From Prolixibacteraceae bacterium (GTDB lineage Bacteria > Bacteroidota > Bacteroidia > Bacteroidales > Prolixibacteraceae), in assembly GCA_028683385.1 (NCBI GenBank), contig JAQUIJ010000004.1:89416-153415 (forward strand): a stretch of 64,000 bases of DNA, given 5' to 3'. Shown here in pieces: positions 32,638 through 41,773 of this stretch (position 1 is its first letter; each line of letters opens with the position of its first letter). A program made the position numbers and the translations under genes. The notes under the pieces are model-generated. The model was not told the origin of the DNA. It was given only the letters and a program-made list of their open reading frames with translations, and searched no databases.

Positions 32638-35085
32638 ATGAAAAATATTTTTTTCTGGATAATGAGTCTAGCATTGGTTTATGAAGCAAATGCGCAGGAC
32701 AATTCCTTATTAAAGCTTTGGTACGATCAACCCGCCAAACAGTGGGTTGAAGCACTTCCTGTAGGAAATGGCCGCCTTGGAGCTATGGTCTATGGCGACC
32801 CTGTGAATGAAGTCATTCAGTTGAACGAAAATACGTTATGGGCAGGGCAGCCTAACCGAAATGATAATCCTGATGCCATAGTAGCTTTGCCTGAAGTCAG
32901 AAAACTGATCTTCGAGGGCAAATACCAAGAAGCACAGGATCTGGTAAATAAGAGTATTATTTCGAAAAAGTCTCACGGAATGCCTTACCAAACGGTGGGT
33001 AACCTGAGGTTGACTTTCCCTGGACATGAGAATTTTACGAATTATTACCGTGAACTCGATTTGGAAAAAGCTGTTGCAATTTCCCGATACGAATTAAATG
33101 GCGTAAAATACCAAACCAGTGTATTTTCTTCTTTTCCCGATCAGGTAATTGTTGCGCAAATTAAAGCAGATAAACCCGGTTCAATATCATTTTCGGCTAC
33201 GATGGACAGGCCAAAACCATCGGAAGTTAAGGTTACTGCGAATGAGAATGGCGAACTCATCATGTCGGGAATAACCAGTGAATTTGAAAAGATGCCGGGA
33301 AGTGTAAAATTTGAGGCCAGGGTGAAAGCCGTAACTAAAGGAGGAAAAGTTTCTGCTTCTGAAGGTTCTTTGAATATTGCCGGTGCTGATGAAGTTACTC
33401 TTTATATTTCAATTGCTACCAACTTTGTAAATTACCATGATTTGAGCGCCAATGAAAATGAAAGGGCAACCAGTTATCTTCAGGAAGCGATGAAAAAAGA
33501 TTACGACCAGATTTTAAAAGATCATGTTGCCGATTTTCAGAACTATTTTAACCGGGTGAAACTTGATTTGGGCATAACCGACGCTATAAAAAATCCTACC
33601 AATGTGCGTTTGGCCGATTTTGCTACAGGCAACGATCCTCAGTTTGTAAGTCTTTACTTTCAGTTTGGCCGTTATTTATTGATTTCATCTTCGCGACCAG
33701 GCGGACAACCTGCAAATCTTCAGGGAATCTGGAACGATCAGTTGGCACCGGCATGGGACAGCAAATACACGGTGAATATCAATACCGAAATGAACTACTG
33801 GCCTTCGGAAATTACCAACATGACCGAAATGAATGAACCACTTGTTCAGATGATACGCGAACTTTCTGAAACCGGCAAGCAAACTGCTCAGGACATGTAC
33901 GGTGCAAAAGGTTGGGTATTGCACCACAATACCGATATTTGGCGTATCAACGGGCCGATTGACGGCGCAACCTGGGGCATGTGGCCCATGGGAGGCGCCT
34001 GGCTCTCGCAACATCTGTTCGATAAATATGCTTACAATGGCGATAAAGGATACCTGAAATCGGTTTATCCGGCGATGAAAGGAGCAGTCTTGTTTTTCCT
34101 TGATTTTCTGGTTGAGGAACCTGTAAATCATTGGTTGGTAGTTTGCCCTTCGACTTCTCCTGAAAATAACCCGCAGGGGCGTCCATCGACTTTGGCTGCC
34201 GGAGTAACCATGGATAATCAATTGGTTTTCGATCTGTTTACCAAAACAATGGAAGCGGCTCAAATTCTGAATACCGATCAGGAATTGGTTGTGACATTGA
34301 GTGAAACCTTAAAAAGGATGCCTCCAATGCAAATTGGGAAATGGGGTCAATTGCAGGAATGGATGGAAGATTTGGATAATCCTGACGATAAACACCGCCA
34401 TGTTTCCCATCTGTATGGACTTTTCCCTTCAAACCAAATATCGCCTTATCGTAATCCTGAGTTATTCAATGCTGCAAAAACCACTTTAATTGCCCGTGGC
34501 GATGCTTCAACTGGCTGGTCGATGGGTTGGAAGGTGAATTTTTGGGCCCGATTGTTCGATGGCGACCATGCTTATAAACTGATAACCGAGCAGTTGAAAC
34601 CTATACTTGGAGGGGGCAGAATGGCTGGAGGGACCTATCCAAATCTTTTCGATGCACATCCGCCATTCCAGATTGACGGTAACTTTGGTTGTACTTCCGG
34701 AATTGCAGAAATGTTACTACAAAGTCAGGATGGAGCTATACAATTGCTGCCAGCACTACCTTCTGTATGGAAAGATGGAAGCATCAGTGGATTGAGGGCA
34801 AGAGGTGGTTTCGAGGTTGATATGCAATGGACGAATGGCGAAATAGCCAAGGCAACCGTCAAATCTACGCTTGGCGGAAATTGCCGAATACGCTCGTATT
34901 CACCATTGAAAGGAAAGGGATTGAAGGTTGCCAAGGGAGAAAATCCAAACTCCTTCTATTCGGTAGCAGAAATCCAAACTCCGTTAAATCATGCCGAAAA
35001 TAAGCTTCCTAAGCCTGTTCTTAAGAAAATTTATGAGTACGATGTAACGACAAAAATGGGAGATGTAATCGAAATCGGGTTATAA
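32638..35085 (+). CDS. GH95 alpha-L-fucosidase/galactosidase
   Basis: An 815-residue exported enzyme, signal peptide to about residue 20. The GH95 start ([23 protein letters not shown]) is textbook. The (alpha/alpha)6 barrel contains [10 protein letters not shown] (about 378-388), CPSTSPEN (about 502-509) with the expected acid Glu, and FQIDGNFG (near 678) with the Asp that activates the catalytic Asn. All catalytic residues known from the Bifidobacterium enzyme AfcA are therefore present. GH95 removes alpha-1,2-L-fucose, or alpha-L-galactose from some xylans. It is the last gene of the block; the mobile element begins 130 bp after its stop. Confidence 0.94.
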   Translation: MKNIFFWIMSLALVYEANAQDNSLLKLWYDQPAKQWVEALPVGNGRLGAMVYGDPVNEVIQLNENTLWAGQPNRNDNPDAIVALPEVRKLIFEGKYQEAQDLVNKSIISKKSHGMPYQTVGNLRLTFPGHENFTNYYRELDLEKAVAISRYELNGVKYQTSVFSSFPDQVIVAQIKADKPGSISFSATMDRPKPSEVKVTANENGELIMSGITSEFEKMPGSVKFEARVKAVTKGGKVSASEGSLNIAGADEVTLYISIATNFVNYHDLSANENERATSYLQEAMKKDYDQILKDHVADFQNYFNRVKLDLGITDAIKNPTNVRLADFATGNDPQFVSLYFQFGRYLLISSSRPGGQPANLQGIWNDQLAPAWDSKYTVNINTEMNYWPSEITNMTEMNEPLVQMIRELSETGKQTAQDMYGAKGWVLHHNTDIWRINGPIDGATWGMWPMGGAWLSQHLFDKYAYNGDKGYLKSVYPAMKGAVLFFLDFLVEEPVNHWLVVCPSTSPENNPQGRPSTLAAGVTMDNQLVFDLFTKTMEAAQILNTDQELVVTLSETLKRMPPMQIGKWGQLQEWMEDLDNPDDKHRHVSHLYGLFPSNQISPYRNPELFNAAKTTLIARGDASTGWSMGWKVNFWARLFDGDHAYKLITEQLKPILGGGRMAGGTYPNLFDAHPPFQIDGNFGCTSGIAEMLLQSQDGAIQLLPALPSVWKDGSISGLRARGGFEVDMQWTNGEIAKATVKSTLGGNCRIRSYSPLKGKGLKVAKGENPNSFYSVAEIQTPLNHAENKLPKPVLKKIYEYDVTTKMGDVIEIGL

Positions 35086-35177
35086 TCGCTTTTCCCATAG
35101 ATTCTGGTATGCAAAAACTTTAAAGATTATATCAGGTATCAACAGATAAAACATTTGGAAGCCATCATGCATCAATA

Positions 35178-35213
35178 AAAAAGAGCTATGAACTATTTCA
35201 TAACTCTTTTTTG
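35178..35213. terminator. Bidirectional terminator downstream of GH95
   Basis: A long hairpin (AAAAAAGAG-c-TATGAA ... TTCATA-a-CTCTTTTTT) with T-runs on both strands. Before integration it would have ended transcription of the tRNA-Pro gene from the right and of the hydrolase block from the left. The mobile element now separates it from the tRNA. Confidence 0.8.
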
Positions 35214-35215
35214 TT

Positions 35216-35258
35216 GTCGGGGTGACAAGATTTGAACTTGCGACCCCCCGCCCCCCAG
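35216..35258. repeat. attL: 43-bp direct repeat (tRNA-Pro 3' remnant)
   Basis: Begins gtcggggtgacaag and ends cgccccccag; identical base for base to 55922-55964. It contains the T arm, variable region and part of the anticodon arm of tRNA-Pro but not the 5' half, so it is not a functional tRNA. Confidence 0.95.
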
Positions 35259-35282
35259 GTGTGAAAAATATCTTTTTATTTA

Positions 35283-35312
35283 GTTGTATTCATTTATAAA
35301 TCATTATATTTG
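35283..35312 (+). promoter_or_regulatory. Candidate integrase promoter
   Basis: GTTG at 35283-35286 and TATATTTG at 35305-35312 are 18 bp apart, close to the Bacteroidota -33/-7 pattern (TTTG and TAnnTTTG). Transcription would start near 35319 and read through the left arm site into the integrase gene. Confidence 0.55.
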
Positions 35313-35367
35313 CATTGTGTATTAGTGATTTAGTTTTGTATACTTTTACATGCTTCTTTAAAATATC

Positions 35368-35385
35368 CGTCGGGAATCAGTCGGG
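35368..35385. repeat. Candidate left arm-type integrase site
   Basis: The 18-bp sequence cgtcgggaatcagtcggg is itself a tandem GTCGGG pair. It recurs with one change at 55850-55867, just inside the other end, in the same orientation. Position just inside both att sites is where tyrosine integrases bind arm sites. Confidence 0.6.
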
Positions 35386-35399
35386 CAAATTACAAGAGT

Positions 35400-36803
35400 A
35401 TGAAGGACAAATGCTATTCTTTTAAATTAGATTATTATAATGGCCATGAACTGAAGGATGGTAGTTATCCGGTAATACTTGTTGTCCGTAAAGATAACAA
35501 GCGCAAAACGATTAATTTGTCTATTTCAGCAATGATTTTTGATAATGGTGAGGATAGGTGGACTGTTGATGAAGAGAGCAAACGAAAGGTTTGGAATCCA
35601 AAAGTAAAAACTCAATGGAATTTTGACTTTCAACGATATGAGATTGATAAAAGGCGCAAAGATTTACATCCAGATAAAGAAAAGCTAAATACTTGGTTGG
35701 ACGAATTGTCTGGAAGATGCGACAAGGTGATTGAAGAATTTCAAAGGAATAAAATTGACTGGACATTGAGTCAATTTGAACAGGCACTTTTAAATAAATC
35801 TAAAAAGTCCGGAATTGAGGCTTATTTCATAAAACATATTGACTTATTGAATAGGTCTGGAAGGATCGGTAACAAGCTTTGTTACGAACAAACATTGACC
35901 TTGTTGAAGAAGTACGATAAAAATTTTGAATCTAGGTTGTTTTCAGAGATTGATTTGAAGTATGTTGAAAAGTTCAGTCAGTTTCTGGATGAAAGGGGTT
36001 GCGTAGGGAATACGAAAAAATATTACATCAAAACCTTACGGGCAATTCTAAATAAAGCAATAAAAGAAAAGGAATGTTCAGCAGTAAATTATCCATTCGG
36101 TAAAGATGGTTATTCGATTGCTGCACTTGCCCAAGAAACCAAAAAGAGATATTTGCCTGGGGAATATCTCGAAAGGCTTAAAACTACAAAGCTGGATAAT
36201 CCAAAATTAGAATGGGCCCGGAATATATTTCTTTTCTCATACTATTGCCAAGGTATGAGTATTGTCGATTTAGCAAATCTAACCAAGCAAGATATTGTTA
36301 TTGGCGAGAAAGGCCGATATATCGAATACCGTAGACAAAAAACTGAGGGTAAAAACACTAGATTCATTCGAATTAAAATAACGGATAATATTCAAAGCCT
36401 TTTAGATTGGGCAAAGAACAGTAATCTTCTGCTTGCTGATTATTTAATGCCTGTGGTAAACCGTTTGCCGAAGGATCAACCGATTGTGAAGAAAACAAAT
36501 AAGCTAAGTAAAAATAAGCCAGAGTATATTCTTACACCTGAACATCAGTTGTATCAACACATAAAAGATAGGTACAAACGCTATAATAAAACCTTGAAAG
36601 ATTTGGGCGATGAATTGAAATTTGAAGGTGTTCGGTTAAGTAGCTACATGTCACGCCATTCTTATGCTATGCGCCTGAAAAATAGTGGAATATCAGAGGA
36701 TATAATTTCTGAAGCACTTGGACATAAGGATTTATTAACTACAAAAGTATATTTGGATAGCTTCCAGAATGACGAGGTAGATAAAGCTAATGAAATGCTA
36801 TGA
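35400..36803 (+). CDS. int: Tyrosine recombinase (element integrase)
   Basis: A 467-residue integrase that catalyses insertion at the tRNA-Pro 3' end. The N-terminal 110 residues form an arm-binding domain, about 130-240 the core-binding SAM-like domain, and about 250-460 the catalytic domain. Visible catalytic residues are Arg419 in SRHSYA, His442 in LGHKD and nucleophile Tyr451 in KVYLDSF. The box I position, normally Arg in a TGLR-type motif, reads CQGMS, so Ser287 stands where Arg I is expected; this is known for the integrase of the Bacteroides element CTnDOT. The gene faces inward from attL. Confidence 0.95.
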   Translation: MKDKCYSFKLDYYNGHELKDGSYPVILVVRKDNKRKTINLSISAMIFDNGEDRWTVDEESKRKVWNPKVKTQWNFDFQRYEIDKRRKDLHPDKEKLNTWLDELSGRCDKVIEEFQRNKIDWTLSQFEQALLNKSKKSGIEAYFIKHIDLLNRSGRIGNKLCYEQTLTLLKKYDKNFESRLFSEIDLKYVEKFSQFLDERGCVGNTKKYYIKTLRAILNKAIKEKECSAVNYPFGKDGYSIAALAQETKKRYLPGEYLERLKTTKLDNPKLEWARNIFLFSYYCQGMSIVDLANLTKQDIVIGEKGRYIEYRRQKTEGKNTRFIRIKITDNIQSLLDWAKNSNLLLADYLMPVVNRLPKDQPIVKKTNKLSKNKPEYILTPEHQLYQHIKDRYKRYNKTLKDLGDELKFEGVRLSSYMSRHSYAMRLKNSGISEDIISEALGHKDLLTTKVYLDSFQNDEVDKANEML

Positions 36804-36877
36804 AAAAGAGATACAATTATTTAGCAAAAAAGGGAATGCTGTAGATAAAATAAAACTGGACTTTTAATATTTCCAAT

Positions 36878-37789
36878 ATGAATGAAGATGAATACCTGAA
36901 ATACTCGAAACTATTAAATTTGAAGGTTAGTAGTTTTGAAGATGAAAATCCTGAATTTCTAAATGAAGTAGCATCACTCCTTGAAACGGGTGATAAAATA
37001 CTCAATATCATAAACTACATCGAAAAATTAAGAACTGTTTCTGATAGAATGAATGCAGCCATAATGTATGTCTGGGTATTATATCGATACTGTAATCGAG
37101 AAGAATACATAAATGTTCAACAAGCCTATATTGATTTTAAAATTGATAATAAATCAGGTGTAATTGCGGAAAATGCAGTTTATAATCAAAAGACTTTTAT
37201 TCAACATCTTATACATAGTGGGGAGATAAATAAACTAGAATTGAAATCGATTTTATCAGATAAGAAAAAGAAAGATATTCTTTCAGGGGTAGAACGAAAA
37301 TCAACAAAAATATTAAAGTATAATCTCAAAGATATTAAAAATGAATTGATTAACACAGATCAAAGTATATCCAATGAATCAAAAGCACAGCCGGTAAATA
37401 ATAAACCCGGTAGACCTAAAAGTACTCCAAAGCCAGTTAAAGAATACATTAAAAATATTGATCCTGAGAAAATTGAGGCTTTTCTTAATGCTTTAAAATC
37501 AAAATTTATAGAATCTTCGCCAAAGGATTTTATTTTCATGATTAGAGCATTGTATTACAAACAGCTCTTAAATGTTAATGAAACATGTAGAAAAGAAGTT
37601 TGGATGTCATTTGAAACTTTTTTTGGTGGAGAATATGGTAATCCTCAAAATAAATATGAAACATGGAAAAAATCATCCCCGATTATGCCTAAAGGAGCAG
37701 AAAACACGACTCTAAATATAATTGTGAATGATATTTCAATAATTATTTCTGCATTAAATAACAAAATAGAAACAGTTAAGCTAGATTAA
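36878..37789 (+). CDS. Unknown 303-aa element protein
   Basis: Not recognised. A lysine-rich, mostly helical protein with three parts: an N-terminal helical domain (about 1-105), a middle helical segment, and after an AT-hook-like KPGRPKSTPKP linker (about 178-188) a C-terminal helical domain (about 195-303). The linker suggests DNA contact. There is no signal peptide or membrane segment. It lies between the integrase and the replication operon on the same strand, and its stop is inside a 14-bp-arm inverted repeat. A role in regulation or replication is possible; I would not name one. Confidence 0.75.
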   Translation: MNEDEYLKYSKLLNLKVSSFEDENPEFLNEVASLLETGDKILNIINYIEKLRTVSDRMNAAIMYVWVLYRYCNREEYINVQQAYIDFKIDNKSGVIAENAVYNQKTFIQHLIHSGEINKLELKSILSDKKKKDILSGVERKSTKILKYNLKDIKNELINTDQSISNESKAQPVNNKPGRPKSTPKPVKEYIKNIDPEKIEAFLNALKSKFIESSPKDFIFMIRALYYKQLLNVNETCRKEVWMSFETFFGGEYGNPQNKYETWKKSSPIMPKGAENTTLNIIVNDISIIISALNNKIETVKLD

Positions 37790-37821
37790 AATAGATTTAA
37801 TATTTAGTCTATTTTAATCTA
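37782..37821. repeat. Inverted repeat at the gene end (14-bp arms)
   Basis: TAGATTAAAATAGA (37782-37795) and its complement TCTATTTTAATCTA (37808-37821) flank a 12-nt spacer and overlap the stop codon of the preceding gene. It lacks GC content and a clear T-run, so it may be a binding site or weak terminator. Confidence 0.6.
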
Positions 37822-37858
37822 TTTAAGTGACTATAAATCAATGAAATAGAATTTTTAA

Positions 37859-37892
37859 CATTGTGCCGTACTAATAAATACAAGGCACAATG
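37859..37892. promoter_or_regulatory. 9-bp inverted repeat containing a start codon
   Basis: CATTGTGCC (37859-37867) and GGCACAATG (37884-37892) are perfect complements 16 nt apart, and the second arm includes the ATG at 37890. As RNA it would hide the start codon; as DNA it could be an operator. Either way it probably controls the replication operon that starts here. Confidence 0.55.
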
Positions 37893-38234
37893 ACTGCAAC
37901 AAAAACTTTAGAAACACCAATTTTTCAACTGACAGTTGGAGAATTTTTAACAATCCTAAAACAAGAGCATAAATCTCCTGTTTCGATTACTCCTCAAGTC
38001 CCTGAAATATTTGGGGCTAAAACTTTCAAGGAAATTACCGGATATTCATTTGCTTCCATTTACGCAAAGACTTCCAAAAATGAACTGCCACATTTTAAGA
38101 GGGATGGGAAACTATTCTTCCGCAGAGATGAAGTTATGGATTGGCTTACTGCGAATCCAGTAGCGACTATTCAAGAAAGTTGCAATTTATTGGATGAAAA
38201 GCTTACTAAGAAGGGTAGGAGGGCCGGTATCTAA
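37890..38234 (+). CDS. Helix-turn-helix (DUF3853/excisionase-like) protein
   Basis: A 114-residue protein with an N-terminal LTVGEFL helix and a MerR/excisionase-type winged helix (about 42-95): TFKEITGYSFASIYAKTSK is the recognition region and FFRRDEVMDWL the wing and last helix. The LTVGEF opening resembles DUF3853 proteins of Bacteroidota mobile elements. Likely a DNA-binding regulator or directionality factor, heading the replication operon. The stop overlaps the next start by one base (TAATG), so translation is coupled. Confidence 0.78.
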   Translation: MTATKTLETPIFQLTVGEFLTILKQEHKSPVSITPQVPEIFGAKTFKEITGYSFASIYAKTSKNELPHFKRDGKLFFRRDEVMDWLTANPVATIQESCNLLDEKLTKKGRRAGI

Positions 38235-38560
38235 TGAAAGCACAAGGCCCCGCTTCCCCAAGCAAAGACCTTTGTACTATCGAAGACAAAGGTACAACTC
38301 ATCAAACTCAGATCCAAACCATATTTAGCTATCTACATGATCATGTTGCCACGGCCTCGATGGTAACGGATGCTACCGGCATTCCACAAAAAAATATTAC
38401 TCGCTATAAAAGGGATTTAGAGAATGCCGGAATGCTCTGGGAGATAGAGAAAAAGGATTGCAAGAAGACAGGCTGTAAAGCTTGGTATTTGACAACCAAT
38501 CCGGCAATGGCTCCAAGAAGTCAGCAGCTTGATTTATTTGGAAGGGTAGGTGTAAAATGA
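38234..38560 (+). CDS. Winged-helix protein of the replication operon
   Basis: A 108-residue protein with one winged-helix domain (about 22-95): helix-turn-helix IFSYLHDHVATASMVTDATG followed by a wing ending in WYLTTNPA. Starts of this type occur in small phage and plasmid DNA-binding proteins of Bacteroidota that govern dispersed replication genes. The CKKTGC pair of cysteines near residue 77 is unusual. Overlaps of one and four bases with its neighbours show it belongs to the operon. Molecular role unknown. Confidence 0.72.
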   Translation: MKAQGPASPSKDLCTIEDKGTTHQTQIQTIFSYLHDHVATASMVTDATGIPQKNITRYKRDLENAGMLWEIEKKDCKKTGCKAWYLTTNPAMAPRSQQLDLFGRVGVK

Positions 38561-38766
38561 TTACTGCATTACAACAACCGCAAGTATCTTATTTGCACCG
38601 TATCACAAGAATATCAGCGACCCACCATGTTATCTCAAATTTACTCACCAAAGAGATGAAGGTCATTTCAATTTACAGCACAAGATACTCATATCGTGGT
38701 AGCCCTTGGATCATCCGGTTCTCATCATCAGAAGACGCCTGTAACCGGTATGTGAATAATCTTTAA
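38557..38766 (+). CDS. Small unknown protein
   Basis: A 69-residue basic protein whose ATGA overlaps the previous stop. It has no recognised domain and looks like a small beta/alpha fold. The tight overlap on the same strand and the following gene 10 bp on make it a real operon member. Function unknown. Confidence 0.65.
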   Translation: MITALQQPQVSYLHRITRISATHHVISNLLTKEMKVISIYSTRYSYRGSPWIIRFSSSEDACNRYVNNL

Positions 38767-38775
38767 TATTTTACC

Positions 38776-39474
38776 ATGAATGAAGGTTACATAAAACTTC
38801 ACCGACAGCTCATAGAGAGTCAGGTTTTTGCAAATCAGACAGCTTTGAAAATATGGGTTTGGTGTCTACTAAAGGCCAGTCGAAAAGAAAGGTTTTTCCC
38901 ATTGAAGATTGGCAAAGGTAGTACAACCATCAAAATCTTACCCGGTCAGTTTATATTCGGCAGATTCAAGGCAGAAGAAGAACTAAATATTGATGGATCA
39001 ACCATTTACAGATGGCTCCAAAAATTTAAATCTGAAGAGTTTAGTATGATAACCGTTGAAGCGAACAACCAATACAGTATTATAAGTATCTGTAACTGGA
39101 CTAGTTATCAAGCTGAAAAATCAGATAGTGAGCAACCAATGATCAACCAACGAACTAGACTTGAACCAGATATGAACACAGACAATACAGTTAATACAGT
39201 AAAGAAAAAAGAGAGGGTAAAATTTACTCCTCCTTCTCTCCTTGAAATTGAAACTTACTTTTCAGAAAAGATAAAAGAAAAAGGTTTGTCCATGGATCCA
39301 AAAATTGAAGCTGAAAAATTTGATGCGCATTATGGATCTATAAACTGGAAGGTAGGTAGTAACAAAATGACAGACTGGAGAAAATCAATTTCTGGATGGG
39401 TCACCAGAAACAACAAAGAACAGTCAAAACAAAAACAAGAAATCAAATTGAACATTAATCCAACATGGCAATAA
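38776..39474 (+). CDS. Phage replication-initiator-like protein
   Basis: A 232-residue protein with an N-terminal winged-helix domain (about 1-110, opening GYIKLHRQLIESQVF and containing TALKIWVWCLLKAS) of the phage replication-protein O / replisome-organizer type, then a charged linker and a C-terminal segment rich in Trp and Lys (FDAHYGSINWKVG ... WRKSISGW) like that in helicase-loading phage proteins. It directly precedes a DnaB helicase gene and overlaps it by 10 bp, which fits origin binding and helicase recruitment. No sequence identity to lambda O is claimed. Confidence 0.78.
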   Translation: MNEGYIKLHRQLIESQVFANQTALKIWVWCLLKASRKERFFPLKIGKGSTTIKILPGQFIFGRFKAEEELNIDGSTIYRWLQKFKSEEFSMITVEANNQYSIISICNWTSYQAEKSDSEQPMINQRTRLEPDMNTDNTVNTVKKKERVKFTPPSLLEIETYFSEKIKEKGLSMDPKIEAEKFDAHYGSINWKVGSNKMTDWRKSISGWVTRNNKEQSKQKQEIKLNINPTWQ

Positions 39475-40829
39475 AACAAAATATCACTGAAATAAATTCT
39501 CAATATGGCAAGGTTCCACCTCAGGCTATCGAAATGGAAGAGGCTGTCTTAGGTGCTTTGATGTTGGAAGCCGATGCAATACACAAGGTATCCGGTATTT
39601 TAACCGCTGAAAGCTTTTACAAGAATGAACATCGGATAATATTTGAAGCCGTCAAATCACTCGCAAATGCCGGAAAACAAATTGACCTATTAACAGTAAC
39701 CAGATCACTGATCGAAACAAATCAACTTGATGTCGTTGGTGGCCCGATGTATATCACCCAGCTCACTGGCAGGGTAGCAGCAGCGGCACACATTGAAGCA
39801 CATTCGCGTGTGATAGCTCAACTTCACGCACAAAGAGAATTGATCAGGATCGGCTCAGAAACGATTAATGAAGCATACGAAGAAGGAACCGACATTGAAG
39901 ATCTTTTAAATTCAGTTAAGAGTAAAATATCAGCGATTGAAGACTCTACATTAAGCTCAAATACCGGGCAATCTCACATTGATGTTATTCGGGAGACATT
40001 AAAAGAAATCGAAATTGATTGCTTACAGGCCAAAGCAGGAAAACAGCCCGGGATAACCACCGGCCTCAGAACCCTGAATAACGCGACGGGAGGATGGAGG
40101 AATACGAATTTAATCATTGTGGCAGCAAGGCCAGGTGTGGGTAAAACCAGTTTAGCACTTCATTTTGCAAAGATGGCAGCCAGAGCCGGGAACTTTGTTA
40201 ATTTTTATGGTCTGGAAATGAAGTCTTCTGACTTAATGCGGATAATGATCAGTGGTGAATCCTCTGTAAATAGACTCCTGATTAGGGACGGTAAGATAGA
40301 TAGCAATGATTGGAGCTCAATTAATCGTTCATTGACAAGCTTTGAAAAGCTGCCTATCATTTGGAATGATTGTGCTACATTAACTGCATCTCAAATCAAA
40401 TCAAATACCATCAGAAACAGAAAGGCCGGAAAATGTGATTTGATAATTATCGACTACTTGCAGCTCATTAAGGCAACTGACAAGAAAGCAATACGGGAGC
40501 AACAGATTAGCGAGATTAGCCGGACATTAAAGGAAATAGCATTATCTGAAAACATACCTGTTATTTGCCTTTCTCAGCTCAATAGAGCAGCTGCCGGAGA
40601 GAAGCCGCAATTACATCATCTTCGTGAATCCGGTGCCATAGAACAGGACGCGGACATCGTTATCTTCCCTTGGCGCAATGAAGCTGATAACAGATTTTAC
40701 ATTTCAATTGCAAAAAACCGGAGGGGAACTTGTGGTGACTTTGAAATATTCGCCAATGAAGAAATGACCGGGTTTACAGATGCACAACAAGATGAGAGCT
40801 ACAACCCAGACAACTCAAAACCATTTTAA
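39465..40829 (+). CDS. dnaB: Replicative DNA helicase, DnaB family
   Basis: A 454-residue hexameric helicase homologue. The N-terminal helical DnaB domain (about 15-115) opens with VPPQAIEMEEAVLGALML. The RecA-like domain has Walker A ARPGVGKTS (about 221-229), Walker B LIIIDYLQLI near 325 and the GAIEQDADIV segment near 390. It is about the length of a chromosomal DnaB but lies in the element operon, so it probably drives element replication with the preceding initiator. Presence of a full helicase argues against a simple integron-like or IS-derived element. Confidence 0.95.
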   Translation: MAIKQNITEINSQYGKVPPQAIEMEEAVLGALMLEADAIHKVSGILTAESFYKNEHRIIFEAVKSLANAGKQIDLLTVTRSLIETNQLDVVGGPMYITQLTGRVAAAAHIEAHSRVIAQLHAQRELIRIGSETINEAYEEGTDIEDLLNSVKSKISAIEDSTLSSNTGQSHIDVIRETLKEIEIDCLQAKAGKQPGITTGLRTLNNATGGWRNTNLIIVAARPGVGKTSLALHFAKMAARAGNFVNFYGLEMKSSDLMRIMISGESSVNRLLIRDGKIDSNDWSSINRSLTSFEKLPIIWNDCATLTASQIKSNTIRNRKAGKCDLIIIDYLQLIKATDKKAIREQQISEISRTLKEIALSENIPVICLSQLNRAAAGEKPQLHHLRESGAIEQDADIVIFPWRNEADNRFYISIAKNRRGTCGDFEIFANEEMTGFTDAQQDESYNPDNSKPF

Positions 40830-40868
40830 AAACAATTCAAATTATAAATCATTAAAAATCAATTTATC

Positions 40869-41294
40869 ATGAAAACTTTAAGTAAAAATTTCAATGGAAG
40901 TATTTTAAATTTTAAATGGAGTAAGGGAAATGGGTTTCTTCCTATGTCCAACAGTTTGCTTATTCATGTCGGTTTGCCGAACACAGCAGATTACATTGAC
41001 AAAGTGTATGACCTACTTGGCGCCTATCAATACAGTAAGGTGTTAAGATTTGTAGCATATCTTGAAGACATCAGCATTAAGACAGCCCGTAAAAGATTGG
41101 TTAATTACCTGTTAATGGACTTTGGATGTAGAATAACATGGTCTGGAAAATTTAAAAACTCTGATTTTATTTTCAATAGGGACTACATCATTGGATTGAA
41201 TGGAAGTGATTATAATCTGAATACCAATCGGAAGATAGTTCAAATGACTAACAAACTTGGGTTCAATATTGATTATAAAGCACCACAAATCTAA
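40869..41294 (+). CDS. Unknown 141-aa protein, paralogous to the next gene
   Basis: Not recognised by family. The last 90 residues (YQYSKVLRFVAYLEDISIKTARKRLVNYLL onward, in short form KVLRF ... ARKRLVNYLL) align by eye with the protein encoded at 41,317: an RKR segment, a hydrophobic strand, then IGLN before the C-terminus. No signal peptide or catalytic motif is seen. Located after the helicase on the same strand, it may be an accessory replication or exclusion protein. Function unknown. Confidence 0.7.
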   Translation: MKTLSKNFNGSILNFKWSKGNGFLPMSNSLLIHVGLPNTADYIDKVYDLLGAYQYSKVLRFVAYLEDISIKTARKRLVNYLLMDFGCRITWSGKFKNSDFIFNRDYIIGLNGSDYNLNTNRKIVQMTNKLGFNIDYKAPQI

Positions 41295-41316
41295 TCACAT
41301 ATTAATTTGTTTCTTC

Positions 41317-41736
41317 ATGAATGAAATTACAATTCAAATCAGTGGATTCCCGGTCCATCTTTCAAAAGATGCCAGCGGCCAATACAAAGCAAATGTTGAT
41401 GATCTGTGCTCATTCTCAGGCTTGAAATCAGCCAGTACCACCGAAGCTATGCGGAAACTATATCAATTCTTGATAGATGGCCATTTTGAAGGGGCATGTA
41501 AATGGGTGAGTTACAATGAGGACATTCTGTGTTGTACTTCAAGAAAACGAATATTACGGTTTCTTTTGACTAGTGCTTCTTGCATTTTATTATTTGGAAT
41601 TTCGCAAGAACATGTGAAACGAGACATTGAAATATTGTGCGATTTCATATCCGGACTTAATCAGCATCAATATAATATCAACGACATAGTGGATTTGATA
41701 ATATCGGAAGGCTGCAACATTGATTCAGATCATTAA
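41317..41736 (+). CDS. Unknown 139-aa protein, paralogous to the previous gene
   Basis: I place the start at the ATG at 41317; the frame opens earlier but the upstream codons overlap the previous gene and look non-coding. The C-terminal part parallels the previous protein (EGACKWVSYNEDI, SRKRILRFLL, ISGLNQHQYN versus IIGLNGSDYN), so the two arose by duplication and diverged strongly. The N-terminus differs (ITIQISGFPVHLSKDASG). It is the last plus-strand gene before a strong hairpin. Function unknown. Confidence 0.7.
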   Translation: MNEITIQISGFPVHLSKDASGQYKANVDDLCSFSGLKSASTTEAMRKLYQFLIDGHFEGACKWVSYNEDILCCTSRKRILRFLLTSASCILLFGISQEHVKRDIEILCDFISGLNQHQYNINDIVDLIISEGCNIDSDH

Positions 41737-41739
41737 ATA

Positions 41740-41773
41740 AACTATGGCAGCTCAAAATTGAGCTGCCATAGTT
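41740..41773 (+). terminator. Strong 16-bp-arm hairpin after the replication operon
   Basis: AACTATGGCAGCTCAA and its perfect complement are separated by 2 nt. It directly follows the operon end. There is little T-run, so it may act as an RNA-stabilising or binding site instead. The centre contains the CAAAATTG core repeated four more times downstream. Confidence 0.65.

Noticed and set aside
35216-35258. A second tRNA-Pro gene at the left end
   Set aside because: Only the 3' part is present; the D arm and 5' acceptor strand are missing, so it is an att remnant.
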